A DNA stretch of 11,217 nucleotides. It comes from Myxococcales bacterium UBA5297 (lineage in GTDB: Bacteria > Myxococcota > Myxococcia > Myxococcales > UBA5297). Location of the stretch: contig DHSB01000069.1 of NCBI GenBank assembly GCA_002408385.1, forward strand, positions 1-11,217. Direction: 5' to 3'. Within the stretch, counting starts at the first letter, position 1, and each line of letters starts with the position of its first letter. Below the pieces are notes generated by a model. The model worked only from the letters and a program-made list of their open reading frames with translations. It was not told the DNA's origin and searched no databases. A program made the position numbers and the translations under genes. Positions 6,546 to 11,217 of this stretch are shown here, one piece after another.

Positions 6546-8252
6546 ATGGCGCTGCTGCTGACATCGGTCTTCAAGCCGTATGCGGTCGACGATGACTTTG
6601 GCCGCAAAGAAAACGTGATGGAGCTCTTCCACAATCAGGTCACCCGCGAACAGGGTGTCTTCAGCCTGCGCATGAACCACCCGTCGGCCGGGCTGCACCT
6701 CATCGCCGAGAACCTGCGGACGCCGACGATGGTGCTCGACTTTCCGTCGATGTCGGAGTTCGAGCGCGAGCTCACCAAGGGCTACGACACGGTGGGGATC
6801 AGCTTCATCGTCCCCAACTTCAAGAAGGCGCAGCACATGGCGCGCCGGGTGCGCGAGCTCGCGCCGCGAACGCGCATCGTGCTCGGCGGGCACGGCACGA
6901 TGATCCCCGAGGTCGAGCGGCTCATCCCCTGCGACGCGGTCTGCCGCGGCGAGGGCGTCGGCTTCATGCGCCGCCTGTTCGGCGAGCCGGACGAGGCACC
7001 GATTCGCCATCCGAAGGTCGAGTCGGCTTTCAATCGCCACTTCTTGGGCGCCCCGACCGGCGGCACCTCGGCGATGCTCATGCCGGGCAACGGCTGCCCG
7101 AACGGCTGCGACTTTTGCTGCACGACGCATTTTTTCAAGCGCCAGTACATCCCGTACCTGCGCACCGGGCGCGAGGTCTTCGACGCCTGCTGCGGGCTCG
7201 AGGCGTCGATGGGCGCCAATGAGTTCTTCGTCCTCGACGAGAACTTCCTCAAGTACCGCGAGCGCACCCTCGAGCTGCTCTCGCTGATGGAGCAGCACGG
7301 CAAGCAGTGGAGCTTCGGCCTGTTCAGCTCGGCCGAGTCCATCAACCAGTACGGCATCGAGCTGCTGCAGCGGCTGGGCATCTTCTTCCTGTGGATCGGC
7401 GTCGAGTCCAAGCGCCACGTCTACGCCAAGAACAAGGGCGTCGACATGAAGGCGCTCATCCAGAAGCTGCGCTCGCACGGCATCGTCGTGCTGGCGAGCG
7501 GCATCCTCTTCCTCGAGCACCACACCAGGGAAAACATCGACGAGGACATCGACTACTTGGTCGGCATGGAGGCCGACTTCGTGCAGTTCATGCAGCTCGG
7601 GCCGCTCCCGGGGACCGCGCTCTACGAGCGCATCGAGCAGAGCGGCCGGCTGCGGCGTGAGGTGCCGTACGAGGAGTGGCACGGCCAGCACCGCATCTGG
7701 TTCGAGCACCCCGCCTTCACCGCGGAAGAGAGCGAGAGGTGGCTGCGCGAGGCTTTCGAGCGCGACTACCTCGTCAACGGCCCCTCGATGCTGCGGATGG
7801 CCGAGACCTACCTGGCCGGCTACCAGCGGCTCGCGGGCGCGACCGACGCGTACCTCGGCGGCCGCCGGGAGCTCTTGCGGCGCCGGCTCGTCGGTCACTG
7901 GCCTTCGATCCCCGTCCTGGCCGCGCTCGGGCGCACCTCGCGGGCCCGCCAGCGCGCGCGCGAGCTGGGCGAAAGGCTCGAGCGGCTACTCGGTCCGATG
8001 GACGCGGCGACCAAGGCAAAGGCCGCGGTGGTCGGCGCGACCGCGCTCAAGGAGAGCCTCCGGCTCGCCACCGTCGGCAGCGTGCGCCAGCCGCCGACCC
8101 GCTGGACGCCCTATCGCCTCGAGCCGGTCCCGCTCGCCACGCAGGTGCGCAGCTTCGTCGAGCTCAACCTGGTGCAGAAGCCTGCGCTCTATGCGAAGAG
8201 CGCGGCGGCCTCGGGCTTGGGGCTCTTCGGCGCGATGCTCCGCGGTTTTTGA
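6546..8252 (+). CDS. Radical SAM protein with cobalamin-binding-like N-terminal domain, substrate unknown
   Basis: The product has 568 residues. ATG 6546 is preceded by AGGGGA (6535-6540) 5 bases away; an in-frame GTG at 6513 is less likely. Residues about 78-145 form a Rossmann-like segment typical of B12-binding radical SAM proteins (GISFIVPNF, IVLGGHGT, CRGEG), but the DxHxxG motif that ligates cobalamin is absent. The radical SAM core is about 172-385. GNGCPNGCDFC carries the CX3CX2C motif (C184, C188, C191), which binds a [4Fe-4S] cluster and cleaves S-adenosylmethionine; C192 is an extra neighbouring cysteine. LGPLPGTALYE (351-361) is typical of this superfamily. Residues about 386-425 (HPAFTAEESERWLREAF) are family-like. 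The last 140 or so residues are Arg-rich, helical and unassigned. It has no membrane anchor and no biosynthetic partner in the window. The class is secure; the reaction is not. Confidence 0.9.
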   Translation: MALLLTSVFKPYAVDDDFGRKENVMELFHNQVTREQGVFSLRMNHPSAGLHLIAENLRTPTMVLDFPSMSEFERELTKGYDTVGISFIVPNFKKAQHMARRVRELAPRTRIVLGGHGTMIPEVERLIPCDAVCRGEGVGFMRRLFGEPDEAPIRHPKVESAFNRHFLGAPTGGTSAMLMPGNGCPNGCDFCCTTHFFKRQYIPYLRTGREVFDACCGLEASMGANEFFVLDENFLKYRERTLELLSLMEQHGKQWSFGLFSSAESINQYGIELLQRLGIFFLWIGVESKRHVYAKNKGVDMKALIQKLRSHGIVVLASGILFLEHHTRENIDEDIDYLVGMEADFVQFMQLGPLPGTALYERIEQSGRLRREVPYEEWHGQHRIWFEHPAFTAEESERWLREAFERDYLVNGPSMLRMAETYLAGYQRLAGATDAYLGGRRELLRRRLVGHWPSIPVLAALGRTSRARQRARELGERLERLLGPMDAATKAKAAVVGATALKESLRLATVGSVRQPPTRWTPYRLEPVPLATQVRSFVELNLVQKPALYAKSAAASGLGLFGAMLRGF

Positions 8253-8320
8253 CGGTCGAGAGTCGAGGTCGACGGCCCTCCGGAATGAATCCAAGCGATC
8301 GGTTGCAGGTTGGTAGGTAG

Positions 8321-8340
8321 GGGCGCATAGCGATGCGCCC
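8321..8340 (+). repeat. Perfect palindromic stem-loop, REP-like element candidate
   Basis: GGGCGCAT (8321-8328), loop AGCG, ATGCGCCC (8333-8340) form a perfect 8-bp hairpin in the convergent gap between the radical SAM and flippase genes. It is preceded by GTAG (8317-8320). Intergenic palindromes of this GTAGGGGCG type recur many times in some bacterial genomes as REP-like elements; that is from memory and not tested here. Only one copy is in the window. It could also slow transcription from either side. Confidence 0.45.
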
Positions 8341-8398
8341 GTCGAGGAACCGGACAGATGTGCGGCCGATCCCGGCGGCCGGCTTGAAGGCTGGCCCT

Positions 8399-8421
8399 GC
8401 GGAAAGAACCTGGCTTTCCGC
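8399..8421 (-). terminator. Hairpin downstream of the flippase gene, possible terminator
   Basis: GCGGAAAG (8399-8406) and CTTTCCGC (8414-8421) form a perfect 8-bp stem with a 7-base loop. It lies 32 bases beyond the flippase stop codon on the minus strand, between two converging genes. Neither side has a T-run, so termination is plausible but not canonical. A wobble-containing stem, GGCCGGCT/GGCTGGCC (around 8377-8396), lies beside it. Confidence 0.4.
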
Positions 8422-8453
8422 TCCCAACTCAAGACTCAGGCGGCTCCCGACTC

Positions 8454-9914
8454 CTACGCCTGCTGCGCCGGCTTGGCCTTCGCCCGGCGCAGCGGAATCC
8501 AGTCGTCGGGCAGCCAGCCCTTGAGCCAGAGCGTGCCCAAGTAGACCGCGGCGAAGGCGATTCCGCAGAGGGCGAGCGTGAAGAAGCGCGGCACCCTGAA
8601 CACGCTCAGCCCGAGCCAGCCCGCCGGCACCGCGACCATCGTGGCGAAGCCCTGTCGCGTCAGGTCGCGCAGCGGCAGCACCCGCGTCAGGCTCGCCCGG
8701 AACAGCGTCGCGGTTCGCGCCAACATCGCCAGGCGGGCGAGAAACTCGGCGGCGATCCAGCCGCCCATCGCGCCGATGGGCCCGAAGAGCTTCAGGCCGC
8801 CGAGCACCAGCCCGACGGTCAGCGCGAGCTTGACCACCGAGAGCGCGAGCAGGAAGCGGTTCTGCGCCCGCGCGCGCATCACGCCGTCGAGCGGCAGGGC
8901 CGAAAAGGCGATGGAGAGCAGCGAGAGCCGGAAGATCGGCACGGCGCCGACGTACTGCTCGGTGAAGACGAAGACGATGAGCTCGCGCGCGCAGATGAAG
9001 AGCACCGCGGCCGCCGGCACGAAGACGAACGCGAGCCGCGAGACCGCCTCGTGGAACAGCGCGAGCCCGCGCTGGTGGTCGTCGCGGTGCTCCTTCTCGC
9101 CGAGGCCTATCTGCAAGACTTCGGAGACTGGGGTGTAGAGGATCTCGACGATGGGGAGCTGGAAGCAGCCGACCGCATAGACCGCGAAGGCCGCCGCCGA
9201 GACCGCCGCGCCGACCGCGTACTGGTGGAACTGCTGCTGCGGGATGATGAGCAGGAAGGCCGCCCCGAGCGGCAGCGCGTAGGCGAGCTGCCGGCGAAAG
9301 TCCGGCCACGAGACGCGCAGGCCGAGCTCGCCGACGAGCGCTATCCAGCAGAGCACGGCTCTGAGCCCCAGCGCGGCAGCCATGCCGGCGAACAGCCCCT
9401 CGACCGAATGGGTGAGCGAGGCGCCGACCAGCATCGCCACCCCGCGCCCGACCTCGGTGGCGACGCGCACGACGGCCGCCCGGCCCATCCGGTCCATGCT
9501 CGTGAGCGCGGCCTCGAAGGGCCCGCCCACGATCCAGAAGAAGGTAAAGAGCGCGACCAGGCGCAGGTTGGCCGTCAGCTCCGGGTTCTCGAAGTGCGCG
9601 GCGACGAGCGGGCGTCCGACGAGCAGCAGGCCGCCGGCGAGCGCGGCGCTGGCGAGCGCCCACAGCAGGGTCTGGGCGACGAAGTGGGCGCGCCGTTCGG
9701 GCTCGCGCGGCACGAAGTAGTAGAGGCTCGCCGCGGCCCCCATCGGCACGACGAGCGCCAGGGTGCTCGCGAGCAGCCACCCTTGCTTGAAGGTGCCGTA
9801 GGCCGAGGGCAGCAGCACCCGCGCGAGCACCGCCGGGACGACGAAGGTGAGCCCGGCCGACAGCAGCCGCGCTGCCATCAGCGGCCGGGCCCGCCTGAGG
9901 ATCGATTGCGCCAC
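8454..9914 (-). CDS. Polysaccharide flippase, MOP superfamily (Wzx-like)
   Basis: The product has 486 residues and is strongly hydrophobic, with about 12-14 predicted membrane helices (for example about 13-31, 46-66, 85-103, 117-135, 172-195, 327-345, 357-377, 444-464). The opening LLSAGLTFVVPAVLARVLLPSAYGTFKQ matches the usual start of oligosaccharide flippases, where the first helix ends at LxPxxYG. Such proteins move lipid-linked sugar units across the inner membrane for export. I chose GTG at 9914, with GGAGGG (9932-9927) 12 bases upstream. The next in-frame ATG at 9878 would begin inside the first helix. The frame stays open to 10328, but that part is R/G/P-rich and looks non-coding. A glycosyltransferase is divergent across 452 bases, which fits a surface polysaccharide locus. 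The cargo is unknown. Confidence 0.88.
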   Translation of the reverse strand: MAQSILRRARPLMAARLLSAGLTFVVPAVLARVLLPSAYGTFKQGWLLASTLALVVPMGAAASLYYFVPREPERRAHFVAQTLLWALASAALAGGLLLVGRPLVAAHFENPELTANLRLVALFTFFWIVGGPFEAALTSMDRMGRAAVVRVATEVGRGVAMLVGASLTHSVEGLFAGMAAALGLRAVLCWIALVGELGLRVSWPDFRRQLAYALPLGAAFLLIIPQQQFHQYAVGAAVSAAAFAVYAVGCFQLPIVEILYTPVSEVLQIGLGEKEHRDDHQRGLALFHEAVSRLAFVFVPAAAVLFICARELIVFVFTEQYVGAVPIFRLSLLSIAFSALPLDGVMRARAQNRFLLALSVVKLALTVGLVLGGLKLFGPIGAMGGWIAAEFLARLAMLARTATLFRASLTRVLPLRDLTRQGFATMVAVPAGWLGLSVFRVPRFFTLALCGIAFAAVYLGTLWLKGWLPDDWIPLRRAKAKPAQQA

Positions 9915-10366
9915 GATTGCCGCTTGCCCTCCAGGCGAGCCGGTAGGACCGGCCAGGCTTCGTTTCGCGACGGGCCCGCCAGGCGGCTCGCCAACAGGCA
10001 CCGCGGGTGAGCGGGCACAGCCTCCCGAGCCCCCGTCGACACAGCGCCGGGCCGAGTTTTCCGGCGGGCGCTGCTCCCTCGCTCGTCTCCAACCTAGCGA
10101 CCGACGCGCACGGGGGCGAAGCGCCCACGCAAGTCGCCTGTCGCCGCCGAGCACGCTCGCGCGCTTTGCCCCCTCGCGTCTGCTCGGGATCGGTTTCCCT
10201 TGAAAAAGCCGCTGATTGCACGGCTGCCTCTCAGAGGTAGGTCGGCGGGCCTTGTCGCGCGCGCTTCGCGCGGGTGCCTTGTGACACCGCGCGCCGGTGC
10301 GCACCTCTAACCCCAAAGGTACTGGCACAAACCGGCTCTCGGTCGGCGAGAGGTGGCTTGCCCTTC
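9915..10366. promoter_or_regulatory. Divergent intergenic region between flippase and glycosyltransferase
   Basis: This stretch should hold the promoters of both divergent genes, but no clear sigma70 pair is visible. TTGAAA (10200-10205) lacks a fitting -10 element. Two short palindromes could be operators: CCTCT-C-AGAGG (10227-10237) and GGTGC-GCACC (10296-10305). A CG-alternating hairpin lies around 10255-10272. AGCCG/CGGCT (10206-10225) reads as a weak minus-strand stem followed by five T bases. The long open minus frame across here appears to be a composition artefact. Confidence 0.4.
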
Positions 10367-11217
10367 ATGCGCATCGCACTGCTGATGAACCTCGCGCCTC
10401 GCAAGCTTGGCTCGTTCGAGGGCTGGCTCGTCGAGTTCTGCCGAGAGGCGCGCAGGCGCGGCCACACCCTCGACGTGCTGGGCAAGCGCCCCGTGCACCC
10501 GGAGTTTGCGCGCTCGCTCGGCGAGATGGGCGTGGAGTGGGACGAGATCGACGAGCTCGAGCTCGACCCGGTCGAGGCGCTCGCCCGGTTGCGCGGCTAC
10601 GACATCCTCCACCTCAACATGTTCGCCCCGCGCAGCTTCGTCGCGCTGCTTGCCTATGCGGCCTGGCCGGCGCGGGTGCTCTTCGTCGACAGGACCGGCG
10701 GCCAGCCGGTCGGCCTTGGTCCGCAGCCCGGTGCGCTGCGCGCCCTGCTGAGCAAGACGGCCGACCGGCTCACCATGGTGCGGGTCAACGCGCTCGCCGG
10801 CGTCTCCGACTTCGTGCGCGACCGCAACCGCGCGCGCTTCAGCCTCGACGAGCGCCGCGCCCGCACCATCTACAACGGGGTCGACACCCGGCGCTTCAGC
10901 CCCGGGCCCGCGCGTCAGGCCGCCCCGGCGCTCGTGCTCACCATCGCCCACCTCATCCCGGAGAAGGGCGTCGACTACCTGCTGCACGCCTTCGCGCAGA
11001 TGCGTCACCGCGAGGCGCGCCTGCGCATCGCGGGCGACGGGCCCCAGGCCTCGCACCTCGCCCAGCTCGCCGCTGAGCTGGGCCTGGAGGGCCGGGTCGA
11101 CCTCGTGGGCCTGACCAACGACGTGCCCGCGCTGCTCAAGGAGGCCGACATCTACGTCCACCCGACGCTCGCCGAGGCCTTCGGGCTGGCCATCGCCGAG
11201 GCGATGGCGACCGGGCT
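10367..11217 (+). CDS. Glycosyltransferase family 4 (partial, cut by window end)
   Basis: The first 283 residues are present and the gene continues past the right edge. The start is ATG 10367, with GAGGTG (10350-10355) 11 bases upstream; the product begins MRIALLMNLAP, a usual GT-B N-terminal strand. Residues about 1-175 are the acceptor-side Rossmann domain. YNGVDTRRFSPG (169-180) is the typical linker, followed by the donor domain with IAHLIPEKGVDYLL (193-206, K200), IAGDGPQ (221-227) and the EX7E motif E270-AFGLAIA-E278 that contacts the nucleotide-sugar. GT4 enzymes are retaining, usually cytoplasmic or membrane-associated, and use UDP- or GDP-sugars. With the divergent flippase it probably builds a surface polysaccharide or glycolipid. 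Which sugar it transfers cannot be told. About 80-120 residues are probably missing. Confidence 0.92.
   Translation, partial: MRIALLMNLAPRKLGSFEGWLVEFCREARRRGHTLDVLGKRPVHPEFARSLGEMGVEWDEIDELELDPVEALARLRGYDILHLNMFAPRSFVALLAYAAWPARVLFVDRTGGQPVGLGPQPGALRALLSKTADRLTMVRVNALAGVSDFVRDRNRARFSLDERRARTIYNGVDTRRFSPGPARQAAPALVLTIAHLIPEKGVDYLLHAFAQMRHREARLRIAGDGPQASHLAQLAAELGLEGRVDLVGLTNDVPALLKEADIYVHPTLAEAFGLAIAEAMATG

Noticed and set aside
8164..10221. Long alternative minus-strand frame over the flippase
   Set aside because: It is R/A-rich with no recognisable family, whereas the other minus frame gives a clean multi-helix flippase.
10206..10225. Minus-strand intrinsic terminator AGCCG/CGGCT plus T5
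   Set aside because: The stem is only 5 bp with a 9-base loop and no minus-strand gene lies upstream to terminate.
9915..10328. N-terminal extension of the flippase to an upstream ATG at 10328
   Set aside because: The extra 138 residues are R/G/P-rich and unlike flippases, and a ribosome site lies just before the GTG at 9914.
10326..10340. Sigma54 promoter (TGGCAC plus GC element) before the glycosyltransferase
   Set aside because: The GC of the -12 element is one base off and TTGC is absent, so the spacing does not fit.
10297..11076. Alternative plus-strand frame over the glycosyltransferase
   Set aside because: It is Arg/Pro/Ala-rich shadow sequence. The GT4 motifs lie in the frame starting at 10367, which is open to the window end.
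1..11217. tRNA, rRNA, CRISPR arrays, insertion sequences, phage genes
   Set aside because: I found no T-loop signatures, regularly spaced repeats, transposase or integrase motifs, or terminal inverted repeats by eye.

Overview
This is a GC-rich window of about 11.2 kb. Codon third positions are strongly G/C and long spurious frames lie opposite the real genes. The content is a very long secreted S41 protease with a multi-domain tail, a PilZ-like protein, an orphan receiver, an unusual radical SAM enzyme and an exopolysaccharide-type flippase and glycosyltransferase. That mix best fits a Myxococcota/Deltaproteobacteria-like Gram-negative bacterium. This placement is an inference from gene content and composition; no rRNA or other taxonomic marker is present. 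I see no tRNA, CRISPR array, insertion sequence or phage gene.

Layout. Bases 1-437 hold no supportable gene. Next come a small PilZ-like protein (438-905, +), an exported TPR protein (1038-1871, +) and a 1038-residue exported C-terminal-processing-type protease (2165-5281, +). The protease gene ends in a strong intrinsic terminator (5312-5354). An AT-richer leader follows, with a possible promoter near 5423-5451 and a second terminator-like hairpin (5536-5615). That hairpin ends 17 bases before the start codon of a stand-alone response-regulator receiver (5633-6016, +). A hairpin-rich gap of about 530 bases (6017-6545) precedes a radical SAM protein with a cobalamin-binding-like N-terminus (6546-8252, +). 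A short convergent gap with two perfect stem-loops (8253-8453) separates it from a polysaccharide flippase on the minus strand (8454-9914). A divergent gap of about 450 bases (9915-10366) follows, then a GT4-type glycosyltransferase (10367 onward, +) that runs off the end of the window.

How the genes may work together. The TPR protein and the protease both carry export signals and are neighbours. This recalls the TPR-adaptor/CTP-protease pairs NlpI-Prc in E. coli and LbcA-CtpA in Pseudomonas, which degrade cell-wall hydrolases. The PilZ-like protein and the orphan receiver look like small signalling parts that need partners encoded elsewhere. The flippase and glycosyltransferase probably mark one edge of a cell-surface polysaccharide locus continuing to the right. 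The radical SAM protein is clearly an enzyme, but its substrate cannot be read from the sequence. Nothing here is a proven new system. The best leads are the protease/TPR pair with its long tail, the attenuator-like receiver leader, the structured gap 6017-6545 and the radical SAM enzyme.
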